64,000 bases of DNA from Plasmopara viticola (taxonomy: Eukaryota > Oomycota > Peronosporomycetes > Peronosporales > Peronosporaceae). The first letter of the stretch is position 1; each line of letters begins with the position of its first letter. The stretch lies in assembly GCA_001695595.3 (NCBI GenBank), contig MBPM02000014.1, positions 930,001 to 994,000 of the forward strand, given 5' to 3'. A program made the translations under genes and the position numbers. This document shows, in pieces, positions 45,368 through 56,312 of the stretch. The notes below the pieces were generated by a model. It saw nothing but the letters and a program-made list of their open reading frames with translations, did no database searches and was not told where the DNA came from.

Positions 45368-45736
45368 AATATGCGTTTTACCGCTGCGTATCGACATACC
45401 AAATGTCGGGAGTCTGTCTACACCACGTATATGGATAGACAGAAGAAAGTGTTTCTATGCAGAGGCGCATGGTGCGCAGCATGTGTCTTTGGCCTGAACA
45501 AGGTGTTCAGGCAAAATTAAAAAATTAGGTCTCACTAGTAAATGATCTTAGAATCCTTTTGCTAGCATCTCGAAGCCAGATCTTTTGGAATAGAAGGGAG
45601 AGAAAATCAAAAAATCATTTTCTTTGTCTAATGCGAGACCGATTTCCTTACAGAAATGATCGTGAATAGTCGGCCAATTACATTTTGCGAATAAAGAGTT
45701 CGATCTTCTTCGCCCCAGGTAAAACAAAGAGAGGAT

Positions 45737-45816
45737 GGCAGCTTGGCCGACTGGTTAAGGCGTGAGCCTGCTAAGTTAATGGGTAACCCGCGTGAGTTCG
45801 AATCTCACAGCTGTCG
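45737..45816 (+). tRNA. tRNA-Ser(GCT)-like sequence, head of the SINE
   Basis: A seven-base acceptor (GGCAGCT with AGCTGTC, one G-T pair), a D arm with TGGTTAAGGC, anticodon loop CTGCTAA with GCT, a long variable arm (GGGTAACCC) and a perfect T arm (GTGAG-TTCGAAT-CTCAC) fold as a serine tRNA. The anticodon stem has one mismatch (TGAGC against GTTAA). Because it lies inside target-site duplications it is more likely the SINE head than a working tRNA gene. Confidence 0.6.
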
Positions 45817-45827
45817 AATTATAAACC

Positions 45828-45899
45828 GGTCCTGTGGCTCGAGTGGTTAGCCGTTCGACCCAGGACCGGGAGGTACCGGGTTCGATACCCATAGGATCC
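45828..45899 (+). other. Second tRNA-like segment of the SINE
   Basis: The A-box-like GTGGCTCGAGTGGTTAG and the B-box-like GGGTTCGATACCC are spaced as in a tRNA. The ends GGTCCTG and TAGGATC pair with wobbles. The anticodon and T stems do not pair well, so this is a degenerate tRNA-derived module, not a gene. Confidence 0.5.
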
Positions 45900-47077
45900 G
45901 AATTGAGGCAGCCGGAGATAGGTCACTAAAGTGGACGAGCCACCACACCCGAGTTGTGTGACTGCCCTACCAACTCGCGCCCGATTGGGTAATAAAAGGG
46001 TTGGGAAGGGGACGCCCCACTGACCAAAAAAGCCCCATAGTGTAATGAGGGGTACGGAACCCGGTCCCAATATGGGTCGGATTGCTACCAGCATCCCGCG
46101 GTAGAGACAGCTGAGCCTAGCGCGTGGGCTTAAATCCCAGGTAAAACAAAGCACATGAGCATAGACAAAGACTTGTTAAATCCAAGTGATAGAGTATAGC
46201 TAAATAGGGTAATTTCGACTTATCTAAACAAAATGGAGCACCATTTTTATCTACCCCATCACCTTTTCGGGATCAAAATTCTGGATTTAGTTCTTATTCC
46301 CCCGGCTTCTCATTAAGTTATTGTCCTCGCGCTCGACTTTGCTAGCAAGATGAGTACCGATATCTATACAGTGACTAAAAGTGTCCACAGCTACCACCGT
46401 ATTGTCCACAAGGCTAACCGACTGCGTACTCATAGATATATGCACTTTAAGCGGGTGGAGATCCCTACGAAAAAAACGTGCTTTTCTACGCAGTTTGGCA
46501 CTTTTGAGCTGGGTTTGAATGGACTCGGAAGCTCACATCTCTTTCTCAAGTGTCACCCCGGTACGTAGGTATTACACGATTGCAGAGACGGAATTCTACA
46601 AATTTCATGTACAGAACGGTTTTAACATCGCCTCCATGTGGACCAGCTTTGAATCTCACCTATTATTAGTCTCTACTGCTGCTGATATTATCTTGGGGTG
46701 AAAAAGTAGCATATAGAAATAGAGATCAGCTCCGCACTGATTGTAGTGAATAATTCTGTGATTCAGCTTATGTCGCTGGCAACCACGTTCGGCTATGTGT
46801 TAGCTGACAACAGCGTAATGGGAATCAAAATTTCAGTAGCGAATGATCGTAATCTCAGTATAAGAACTCAACACATGTAAGCGAGACCTCTGACGGCGGG
46901 ACGCCCCACGCTCGCCCGAAGCCTCGTGGCTTCTCCACGACCAGCCCGACCAACTTCACACTTTTTTGAGGGTCTGATGGCGTAACGTCTGTGCATTGAG
47001 CGTCTCTTAATTTAAAACGGCCACACTAAGCTCAGTGGCAATTGTCGATTGCGCCGGATCGCCGAAGCTTGTTCAAA

Positions 47078-47290
47078 AACTGGCCGGAATTATCACACAG
47101 CTAAACTATAGCACTTAGAGAACATTATAGTGAGGGATGTCAAACAGTTCCAAGGCGCCTGTACAAAAAAAGGATAGTGGCACCTACTCGCTATTCACTC
47201 GTGCTACTCGCCCTGGCCCTTGTTCGCCTGTGTGCGGCTCGGACGGCTAGCTCGAGCTTGCTGATTGAGATGTTAAAGCTTTAAATTTCT
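47078..47290 (+). pseudogene. Kazal relic: linker plus third domain, plus strand
   Basis: Carries the linker with ATGTCAAACAGTTCCAAGG and then Pro-Val-Cys-Gly-Ser-Asp-Gly, a stop, and Leu-Glu-Leu-Ala-Asp, the core of domain 3 with about six codons deleted. Compared with 54979-55412 the second-domain part is missing, so unit 1 has a deletion near 47070. It faces the minus-strand gene at 47747-48160. Confidence 0.7.
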
Positions 47291-47746
47291 CGTAAGAGGA
47301 ATTAAGTTGCTGATTCGTCGCTAAGGCAAATTGTCTGCAATGACGCGTCGCCTGCTTTGTCATCGGTGCGATATTCGAGAGAGCAACGATAAAGAAGACG
47401 GACGACGACTGTTCTCCTCTAAATAAAGTATTAGTATCACTATGGTGTGGGCTTTTTATCGGTACACTAGACCGGCCTAAGCACTAAATCTCAAAACTAT
47501 ATTTAAACTACTATAAACAAGAAAAAAAATTTGACAAATGAGTATTGAAAATCGACTGCCACCATCCGAGTCTATTTCGTACAAAGTGGTTGACACCTCG
47601 AGTTGCTACGGGCTCGACGGGCTATAGCTTGACTGTATTAGAACCTCGGCCACTGTCTTCGAATCATCTGTGGCTCTACCGTCATGCGATGCACAAAACG
47701 ATCGCCCGTTGAAATTTGCCAAAAGATTTACGTCTTCCTTCGTGTC

Positions 47747-48160
47747 CTAGCACTTGGCAATACGCATAAAGCACTCATTCGTGTACGTCTTACCATTTTC
47801 GTCAACAACAGGGGCATAATTGTTTGGGCATGATTTAGGACAGTTTTCGTCTGACAAACCACCCACGTCTTTTTTCGTGCCGTCGCACTTGGCAATTCGC
47901 ATGAAGCACTCGTTCGTGTACATCTTCCCACTTTCGTCAATTACAGGAGAATAATCGTTGGGGCATGAGTCAGGACAGTTTTCGGCTTTGTCGTCTGACC
48001 CACCGTTAGAGGTCCCGCTCAAGTATGTTGAGTTTTCATGCTGGGATTTCAATCCTGGCAGTGAATTCGCTGCCGTGTCATTGGGACCTATTAGGCTGTT
48101 GTCAGCTTGAACATAGCTGAACGCGGTCGTCGCAATCACGATGCTGAAAAAGCGCTTCAT
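47747..48160 (-). CDS. Short secreted two-domain Kazal-like inhibitor, copy 1
   Basis: Encodes 137 residues from MKRFFSIVIATTAF; the frame is open further upstream but this start matches the sisters and the initiator motif. The signal peptide is about residues 1-19, followed by a Ser/Asn-rich spacer. Two four-cysteine Kazal domains have Cys62/66/85/92 and Cys107/111/130/137, with Asn at both P1 positions (68 and 113). The TAG stop follows directly after Cys137. In relatives a lysine codon (AAG) stands there and the linker continues. The frame beyond the stop remains open and clearly homologous to about 47640, so this is a truncated allele of a longer ancestor, yet both domains are complete. 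Confidence 0.85.
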   Translation of the reverse strand: MKRFFSIVIATTAFSYVQADNSLIGPNDTAANSLPGLKSQHENSTYLSGTSNGGSDDKAENCPDSCPNDYSPVIDESGKMYTNECFMRIAKCDGTKKDVGGLSDENCPKSCPNNYAPVVDENGKTYTNECFMRIAKC

Positions 48161-48171
48161 TCTGAAGGAGA

Positions 48172-48185
48172 GGATTGGAAAGTGA
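48172..48185 (-). promoter_or_regulatory. Initiator element of short Kazal gene, copy 1
   Basis: Minus-strand TCACTTTCCAATCC lies 11 bases before the ATG and fits the oomycete initiator (TCAYTTT, then an AAT block) well. It supports the MKRF start and a very short 5' leader. Confidence 0.6.
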
Positions 48186-49424
48186 TTAAAGCGCGTGGAT
48201 ACACACACTGTTCTTGGCAACGTTACAATGCGTACTCGAAAATTTGCAGCGTACGGTCTGTGTAATAATGTGACACGTACATACTGCAGCATGGTGATTC
48301 CCCTGGATCTGTCCGGCTTAACAACCACGCCACATCCAAGGCGAAATTCTCCACATGTTTCGCGTTCATATGTTTTTAGCTGTTAAATAGTTCTTAGATC
48401 AACAACGTGTAGGCATAAACAGGAGGAATATGTTTGGATGGTGCACACGAATGAATGCATGAAAGGGGCACCCAGTGAGTTTCCATATAACAAACGCTTT
48501 ATTTTCATTGCAGGTGATAAAGCGGACTTTTTTTCTTCAAACTAAGCCCGTCGTCTTTAATTTTTAACAACCACAAAAAGGCTTTGAGATCAATACTGGC
48601 GATGACTACTATTACTGTCTGAGATTTTGTGATAAAGGAAATGCACAGCATATCGGTACTTTTACCGATTTGTATCCTATTGGATGCTGAATTGGTGAGT
48701 CAAATTAATGCATTGTTATGAGTAAGAAACTTGCACAAGCCGAGTTTGCGTGGTAAGGTGTGGTTTCCTGTCAGAGGAAGCCATTAAACAATGATAAACT
48801 CTGAAGCACGGCAGCCATCCTTCCAAATTTCTTTTCGGCTTTCTACTGGGGTACGAAGGATTCTGAAATGAATATATATCCTGCCTAAACTACATATTTG
48901 ATACTGGTGTATATACAAAATGATAGCGGTAGAATTTCAATAAAATTGCACTTTATAAATCATTCTTCAAGCTGCGTTCTATTGCGTGCTTAGGCCAGCA
49001 ACAGGGAGCGATCAATTCCAAAGAGCGTGTAGACCATAGAGTATGTCCCCTTGATGCGAGGTGCTGTGTAATCACGCGTAACCTTACAGCACTTGCAGCT
49101 AACTTCTTTCTTACGGCCAGAGTAACTCAAGTAACTCAAAACGTTTTGGATTGGAAAGAACTACTTTTTTGCCTCGTTAAGCAGGCAGGTGCCATGGTTC
49201 GAAATACTTACCAGCCGTCCAAAGGCTTAAAGGCGGCTGTTATGACAGCCATACATGCTGCCAAGTAGCATGTAGTGAGCTGGAACGTAACTATCACTTA
49301 TGCCCCACTGTAAGCAATGGGTCTTTATACAAGCAAAATAATAGATCAACATGGAGTATCTATCGCCGCGCGACGATGGGTAGACAGGGGATACTCCAGC
49401 TGTGGCCTGCACGGAAATCCTTAG

Positions 49425-49525
49425 GATAGTGGCAGTTCCTCGCCGACCCCTCGTGCTACTTGCCTAGACCTGTAGTCGCCTCTGTGGAGCTCGCACATTG
49501 TAGAAATGAAAGCTTACACTTATAC
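49425..49525 (+). pseudogene. Short Kazal third-domain relic, plus strand
   Basis: GGATAGTGGCAGTTCC and then a CGCC-CTGTGGAGCTCGCACATTG block align with 19740-19840, the linker and Leu-Ala-His-Cys region of domain 3, with the Cys-Gly-Phe-Asp core deleted. It faces the minus-strand relic at 49600-49900. A near-identical copy is in unit 2. Confidence 0.5.
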
Positions 49526-49599
49526 TGAACAATGTTTTTTTAGCTGGTTTGCGCCCGGAGCAATTCGTTTGCTTTCAGAACTCTAACGGGGAGGGCACG

Positions 49600-49900
49600 T
49601 CTTTATTCGTGGCCTTGCACTAGACCATTAATTCTAAGCACGCATTTGAGTATATTCTTAACTTTCACCAGTCATGGGGTCATAATCGTCGCGGCATGCG
49701 TCAGGACAGCTTTTGACTGAATTGTCTGACTTTGATGACTCGACCGATAGAGATTTAAGCTCACCTAAACTCGTTCCGGTTGCCATGCGACTGTCCTGCG
49801 TTGGGTAGCGCTGAATGCACAAACGATCGTATATGCTCCGCTATCAGACTTGCAAATAGGTTTGAAGTCTCATAGAGCTGCTATAGCAGCCCTTTGAGGC
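49600..49900 (-). pseudogene. Kazal relic: first and second domains
   Basis: The minus strand reads Lys-Pro-Ile-Cys-Lys-Ser-Asp-Ser-Gly-Ala-Tyr-Thr-Ile-Val-Cys-Ala-Phe-Ser, clearly domain 1. A Ser-Ser-Lys-Ser-Asp linker follows, then Ser-Cys-Pro-Asp-Ala-Cys-Arg-Asp-Asp-Tyr-Asp-Pro of domain 2, ending in a stop after Gly-Glu-Ser. Cysteine 5 of domain 1 is replaced. It is the closest relic to the relic at 19980-20285. Confidence 0.75.
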
Positions 49901-50828
49901 TCTAATCAAGTGTAGGATAGAGGAGATATTAGATGATTTTTTAAAATAAGAGAGAGCAGGTACTCATACTGTCCTTGCGTTCACTGAAACATATATTTTT
50001 CTGTACGTCTTTGATATGCATGGAACTCGTGACTCCGTGTTACCCGACAGCACCTAATGCTTTTGACACAATGAGCTCTAATGTATACCAATGTAGCAAA
50101 AGTCCACAGCACCTTGTGCAGCGAAGGCAGTAAAGGAGGAGCGAAGTGGATCATCCTCGATCGGTTCCGCAATATTAAATGTAAACGTTTTATATTGCTC
50201 TCACTGTCGAGTCCGGTGGTAAGATTGTGGTTTCATCAGGGTATACATGGATTTTTGAGGCCCGTAACGAAGAGATGGAATATGTGACGCATGAGCATTA
50301 CAGTCAGATCGACATGCGTTCTGGCACGAGCGTTTTAAATTGCGTTGGAAGTAGCTTTCTTTGTAAAAAGACCAAACAATTAAAACGCACGGATCAATGA
50401 GTACGCACTTCCTCAACCGCATTACCAATACGGCATAGCAACCGGCTCTTCCAACCCTATGTATGACCACCCGTATTTGTCTTACTTGCAAGGGCGAGAC
50501 CGAGGTTGTAATTTGAATAAAAGGCTGAGTGCGTTTCTAACGTTCATGAAAATTAAAGTCCCGACGTCCGAGATTGAAGGCACCACATCGGTTGAGTCTA
50601 CATTGACTGGGAAAGTCAATGGTAGACGTAAATCCCTGCGTTTCCGGCACCGTGAAAGGCTCGACGAATTGATGCGTCATTTTATAGTTTAGACTTTAGG
50701 TCAGACTCATCGCCCAAGCAAAAAGCATCCCAATAGGTTGGAAAGCTCATTAGCTCGGCGTGCAAAGACCCGTCCGACAATGCCCTCGTTAACGAATGTA
50801 AGAGCTCTCGGCACTGAAAAGAAGAATA

Positions 50829-51104
50829 TGCGACGACGCCCAGTTCGTTTATAAGGTGGGTTTTATGACTTTCAATGGCAGTGGGAATAGGCTCTGCAAG
50901 TTTTTTATCGTTGGGTACTGATGCAAGTTGCCGTTGCGTGAGATGCCCACTCACTCTCTGCACAATGGATTCAACGAAACAAAAGACGAAGTCATTAACC
51001 GGCAAATACAGACAATGGCATCGAGCGGTTTGCTCATTCCATTTGCGCATCGCGGGGGATCCACAAAGGCCACTCATGGTATGGCGTGTACGGATCGAAT
51101 TTGA
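50829..51104 (+). pseudogene. Unidentified decayed reading frame, unit 1
   Basis: Aligns without indels to 2635-2892 and shares its in-frame TGA (here 50919-50921). The opposite strand is open for 158 codons (50682-51158), so the coding sense is uncertain. No known domain is visible. The equivalent in unit 2 is at 59292-59567. Confidence 0.3.
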
Positions 51105-52584
51105 CTCGACATAATATATTGTGTCAGTGTGGTGACATGGTGCGTGCTCTAGCACCACACAAAATTACTCATGTTTCTTCACTTGGCGCGTAAGGACAAA
51201 AGTGGTTTTTACTCAGTCTAGAGGAAATAGAGGGCGTTCAGGAGCTCTGTTTCTACCCCTGATCGACGGCAAAAGCATTCTGGTATCGGATACAGCTTCA
51301 CGTGACACAGTTAGAAAGTACTGCCACATTGGACAGAGTCGTATGCAGCCGTAGGCTAAGTATACAATTCTACTACCTGGCAGTTCCGAGAAGACCTGTT
51401 AAATACGTCTCAGCCTAGGCATAATGCCAGGTCCGGCTCTAGGAATAGTAGCTCTACGCGTCGGTCTAGAATCACACTTGTCATACCTCACAGCACCGCC
51501 TACAGACCGCGGTTTGTATATGAGGCGTTCGTTGCTTCAAATCGAAGATCTCAATTGCTCTCAGGAAGTCTCACACAAACCATTTGACGGCCTCTACAAT
51601 TGTAGTCAATAAAATTATAATACTAAATTACGACATGTTGTTGGCCGCATGAAATAACCTGCTTTGGAATCGTACAATCTTCTCGAGTCTACCCGAAAGA
51701 TAGGCTTTGCTTGACAATGGGACCTATAATGTTTGACGACGTATCTATTATCTGGCGTCTCAGCCTGACGCTATGAGCGGCGTTAGACAGTCTATTATCT
51801 TTTCAGTAACCTCTGAATTATCCGCCTGCTCATAGCACACAGTGCTTGAGGTTTCTCGGCCGTGTTGGCCAGTACGGTGGTTAGTATGGACACTTCCATC
51901 CGTCGTATGTCCACCCGCACTGACTTACAAGAATGGGCGCGAAGGTGTCGGTTCAACGAAATACTGGGATAATTCGATGCAAGTAAAGTTCCTACGATCA
52001 AAAAATAAATCATCAAGTTAGTCGACAATTGTTCATGGTCATGTCTTTCCGGGATCGAGAAAGATTTGGTAGAATTGTTTTTGATCTTTCTCGTAAATAT
52101 CAAAGATCGATTCCAACGTGATAAGCTTGGAGAATACAATAAACATTTGTCATTTTATAGATATCTTGTTTCTCCTTGGAATTTCCTATTGTCAAATTCG
52201 GCGGATGCTATCACATCCCTTTTCCTGCTGATTCTATCCAGCGAATACTGCACGAAGTCCAGCAAATATTTCTTGTAGACAAACATAATAGAGCTGGGAA
52301 AATAAACTTTCTAAGTTTTTCTCACTTTTTTTAACAAATTCATAACAAAGAGACAACGGAGCTTTGGGGTGCTTGATTTGAGATGAATGTATAGCCTGTA
52401 GATGCGTGAACCCCATCAAACCCACAAACATGGCGTTTCAGCGCACATGCAGCGCAGTATGTCTTCGATTTAATCATTCTGTTGGAAATTTGCCACTGAC
52501 AAGCATTTGCCTAAAAGCAGCTTAAATGAGGGTACTAATTTGACAACTTTCTGAAAAAAATATGTTCAGACATTATATTCTAGC

Positions 52585-52645
52585 GCTGTTGTCAACCTGA
52601 TTTTGCTGTAAATGATCGCTGCAAACACTCTTTAAAAAGCGCCAA
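52585..52645 (-). pseudogene. Relic of a Kazal signal-peptide region
   Basis: Minus-strand GGCGCTTTTTAAAGAGTG followed by TTTGCAGCGATCATTTACAG matches the start of Kazal genes and the relic at 37765-37825. The ATG and frame are lost, and no domain follows. Confidence 0.5.
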
Positions 52646-54978
52646 AAAATTTTTTTGAAACATTAGAGAAAGGGTTCGATGATTTACCGGCATTGGCAGA
52701 AACATAGTATCGGTGGTAGACCATTTGCAAGTAAACTCTTGGTGCATGCAAATAATTTTTGGTTGGTAATTTTGGTGCAGATGCATCTGTAGTTGATGAA
52801 GCATCTTTCGTCGGATTCGCTTACGTCATTGTGAAACGTCCCTGCCGACCGGTAGCTCTTTGACTGCCAGTTCCATCATCTTTAAAAGAAGCTACTTTTA
52901 TATAAGAGTTTAGAGTAAGGAGTAACGCCCATCCCATCTTATCCGAAATAATCCAATTGTCAATGCGGAGGGATGTAAAGAGCACTTCCATAAAGCTGGT
53001 GAATGCTAGATCTTCATTCACGCCTCCTCAATGAAAAGTGATGTGCGTTTCCATCATATTAGACAATGAATCCTGTTCACTTGATGCCGCACACGTAATG
53101 AGGGAGCATAATCAGCTTACTGATTTGATGTCGACTGCATAAACTGAGCACTATTGACTTTATCTCGGTCTTAGAATATCGCCAAATCACTTGGAGTTGT
53201 ACATATATTCAGGTTTTGACAAAGAATAGGAGATTTAGGCCAAGGTCGCAATCAGGTCGAACAATCAGATCAAAAATCGTTTTTGTTCGGGAACGAAAAA
53301 CACTCATCACCGCGCTCAGATGATCAGCTGTTGATCCGGTATAATTTGGATTTTGGGTATTACAAAGGCGCATGAGGCTTCAGTAGCAGTCATCTAGTTC
53401 AAGGTATAGTGTTTTTCTCAGTCTTCACAGAAGGTTTGTGGCCCCAAGCGTAGAACTTGTAAGACCAAATTCCGCGGATTACACGTCGACCTCTTTACAG
53501 AGCCTGCAATTGAAAGTGAACTGTTCTTGGTGTGAAAGCCTCGACTTTGCTTCTGGCTTGGAATTTGTTGGTGGCAAACAGCTAGACTGTTTCTGGGCGA
53601 ATATCCAAACTTAATAGCCTTTCGGAAACAAAGATGTCGAATAGGATCCCGCGTTTTACCGTTGCGTATCGACATACGATCCAAATGTTGGAAGTCTGTC
53701 TACACCAGGCATATGGATAGACAGAAGAATGCATCCCTGTGTAAAAACACACAGTGCGCAGCATGTGTCTTTGGACTGAGCAAGGGGTTCGCGCATATAC
53801 AAAAATTAAGCTACTTAATGTAAATGAACTTCGAAGCCAAATGTTTGAAAAAGATGAAAGAGAAGCCAAAAAAATCTATTCTTTTTCGTCTTTAATGTTA
53901 GACCAATTTTCTTGCAAAAATAATTATCAGATTTCGTGTATTGTCGGCCTTTTCCACCCCAGGTAAAAACAAAAGGATTTCTCGCTTAAGCATAGACCGA
54001 GTCTTGATTAATGCAAGTGATAAATTATTGCTAGATAGGGTAATTTCGATTTGTTTAAACAAAATGAAGCACCTTTCTACCGGATCTTTGACGCTCTTCG
54101 AAGATCCTATCCCACAACCTTTTTGAGATTATGTTATCGTGTTGCCTTCAGGAAAATGTCAAAAATCTGAACAGAATTTTTATACCCTCAGCTTCTCTTT
54201 GAGATATTGTCCTCGCGCTCGACTTTGCTAGCAAGAGGAACACTGAAAATTATCGAGTGACTGGAAGTGCCCACAGCTACCACCGTATTGCCCACAAGGC
54301 TAACGGACTGCGTACTCATAGATATATGCACTTCTTCAGTTGGAGATTCCTACAAAAAAAGTGGCTTTCTACGCAGTTTGGCCCTTTTAAACTGGGTTTG
54401 CAGGGACGTTAATGCTCATGGGTCAAGTGATTATAGATGTACATCTCATCTCAAGAGCCTTAAGCCCATCTCGATATTTACATATTACACGATTACACAA
54501 ACGGTACGCTCCAAATTTTTATTCAAGAATGGTTTTGACATCGCCATCCATGTGGACCAGCTTTGAATCTCACCTATTATTAGTCTCTACTGCTGCTGAT
54601 ATTATCTTGGGGTGAAAAAAGAGCATATAGGAATAGAGATCAGCTCCACACTGATTGTAGTGAATAATTCTGTGATTCAGCTTATGTCGCTGGCAACCAC
54701 GTTCGGCTATGTTTGAGCTGGTAACAGGCTGATGGGAACTAAAAATTCATTAGCGAATGATCGTTATTTCAGTATAAGAACTCAACACATGTAAGTGAGA
54801 CCTCTGACGGCGGGACGTCCCACGCCCTCGTGGCTTCTCCACGACCAGCCCGACCAACTTCACACTTGTTTGAGGGTCTGATGGCGTAACGTCTGTGCAT
54901 TAAGCATCTCTTAATTTAGAACGGCCACACTGAGTTTAGTGGCAATTGTCGATTGCGCCGGATCGCCAAAGCTTGATC

Positions 54979-55412
54979 AGACGAGTCATCGAAGTTAAAC
55001 AACAAAGACGAAAATTGTCCTGACGCATGCCCCAACAATAATGACCCTGTGATTGACAAAAATGGAAAGACGCGATTAAACGAGTGCTTCATTTAAATTG
55101 CATAGTGCTCGGACACGAAAGAAGATGTGGACCTTTGGGCAAATTTTAACGGGCGATCGTTTGCTGCATCGCGTGACGGTAGTACCACAGATGATCCAAA
55201 AACTGGCCAGAATTATCCCACAGCTAAACTATAGCACTTAGAGAACATTATAGTGAGGGATGTCAAACAGTTCCAAGGCGCCTGTACAAAAAAAGGATAG
55301 TGGCACCTACTCGCTATTCACTCGTGCTACTCGCCCTGGCCTGTGTTCGCCTGTGTGCGGCTCGGACGGCTAGCTCGAGCTTGCTGATTGAAATGTTAAA
55401 GCTTTAAATTTC
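54979..55412 (+). pseudogene. Kazal pseudogene: second domain, linker, third domain (plus strand)
   Basis: The plus strand reads Asn-Cys-Pro-Asp-Ala-Cys-Pro-Asn-Asn-Asn-Asp-Pro-Val and Leu-Asn-Glu-Cys-Phe. A TAA at 55094-55096 and a TAG at 55103-55105 follow, then the Phe-Ala-Ala-Ser-Arg-Asp-Gly-Ser linker, a Ser-rich linker matching the three-domain gene, and Pro-Val-Cys-Gly-Ser-Asp-Gly of domain 3 with a stop. It is a relic of a gene of the 12845-14065 type in the opposite orientation, and it straddles the joint between the two tandem units. Confidence 0.8.
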
Positions 55413-55873
55413 TCGCAAGAGCAATTAAGTTGCTGATTCGTCGCTAAGGCAAGTTGTCTGCAATGACGCGTCGCCTGCTTTGTCATCGGTGCGATAATCG
55501 AGAGAGCAACGACCAAGAAGACGGACGACGACTGTTCTCCTCTAGATAATGTACCTGTATCACTAGAATTGGTGTAGGCTTTTTATCGGTACACTAGTCC
55601 GGCTTAAGCACTAAATCTAAAAACAATACTTTAACTACTATAATCAAGAAGAACATTTTGACAAATGAGTATTGAAAATCGACTGGCACCATCCGAGTCT
55701 ATTTCGTACAAAGTGTTTGACACCTCGAATTGCTATGGGCTCGACGTGCTATAGCTTGACTATGTTTATACCTCGGCCATTGTCTCTGAATCATCTGTGG
55801 CTCTACCGTCATGCGATGCACAAAACGATCGCCCGTTAAAATTTGCCCAAAGGTCCACATCTTCCTTCGTGTC

Positions 55874-56287
55874 CTAGCACTTGGCAATTCGCATAAAGCA
55901 CTCATTCGTGTACGTCTTACCATTTTCGTCAACAACAGGGGCATAATTGTTTGGGCATGATTTAGGACAGTTTTCGTCTGACAAACCACCCACGTCTTTT
56001 TTCGTGTCGTCGCACTTGGCAATTCGCATGAAGCACTCGTTCGTGTACATCTTCCCACTTTCGTCAATTACAGGAGAATAATCGTTGGGGCATGAGTCAG
56101 GACAGTTTTCGGCTTTGTCGTCTGACCCGCCGTTAGAGGTCCCGCTCAAGTATGTTGAGTTTTCATGCTGGGATTTCAATCCTGGCAGTGAATTCGCTGC
56201 CGTGTCATTGGGACCTATTAGGCTGTTGTCAGCTTGAACATAGCTGAACGCGGTCGTCGCAATCACGATGCTGAAAAAGCGCTTCAT
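55874..56287 (-). CDS. Short secreted two-domain Kazal-like inhibitor, copy 2
   Basis: 137 residues, differing from copy 1 in the open frame only at residue 94 (Asp here, Gly in copy 1), right after the first domain. It has the same signal peptide, cysteines and Asn P1 residues, and the same TAG directly after the last cysteine. The stop therefore predates the duplication. Downstream of the stop the sequence differs more from copy 1 and resembles the plus-strand relic at 54979-55412. Confidence 0.85.
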   Translation of the reverse strand: MKRFFSIVIATTAFSYVQADNSLIGPNDTAANSLPGLKSQHENSTYLSGTSNGGSDDKAENCPDSCPNDYSPVIDESGKMYTNECFMRIAKCDDTKKDVGGLSDENCPKSCPNNYAPVVDENGKTYTNECFMRIAKC

Positions 56288-56298
56288 TCTGAAGGAGA

Positions 56299-56312
56299 GG
56301 ATTGGAAAGTGA
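56299..56312 (-). promoter_or_regulatory. Initiator element of short Kazal gene, copy 2
   Basis: Identical TCACTTTCCAATCC on the minus strand, 11 bases before the ATG, as in copy 1. Confidence 0.6.

Larger units (their letters stand above)
45730..46135 (+). mobile_element. tRNA-derived SINE with two tRNA-like heads
   Basis: A 406-bp insertion bounded by a 16-bp target-site duplication CCCAGGTAAAACAAAG at 45714-45729 and 46136-46151. The empty site is seen at about 53958-53975 and 62352-62369 in the sister units. The element holds a serine-tRNA-like head, a second tRNA-like segment and a 235-bp body unrelated to anything else in the window, ending GGGCTTAAAT. There is no coding frame. It is likely moved by LINE enzymes after RNA polymerase III transcription. 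Confidence 0.82.
45368..47077. repeat. Diverged left flank of the tandem array
   Basis: 45368-45713 aligns with 53645-53957 and 62040-62350, and 46152-47077 aligns with 53975-54960. The homology is interrupted by the SINE at 45730-46135 and cut on the left by the copia LTR. Divergence is clear up to about 46600 and low after it. This is the end of an older unit, so the array has at least one partial copy before the two near-identical ones. Confidence 0.65.
47078..55200 (+). repeat. Tandem segmental duplication, unit 1
   Basis: About 8.1 kb that reads nearly identically to 55201-63600. Offsets are 8123 at 47101, 8127 at the Kazal start and 8465 after the LINE-derivative insertion in unit 2. 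Differences are scattered substitutions, a 62-bp deletion in unit 2 and the insertion. Each unit contains one open Kazal gene, several Kazal relics and an unidentified decayed frame. Confidence 0.88.

Noticed and set aside
53640..53960. Possible PiggyBac-like C-terminal coding relic (Cys-Lys-Asn-...-Cys-Ala-Ala-Cys)
   Set aside because: The segment recurs at 45400 and 62040 with partly open frames, but the cysteine spacing does not form a clear zinc-binding pattern and no transposase core could be found. Left as unassigned repeat.
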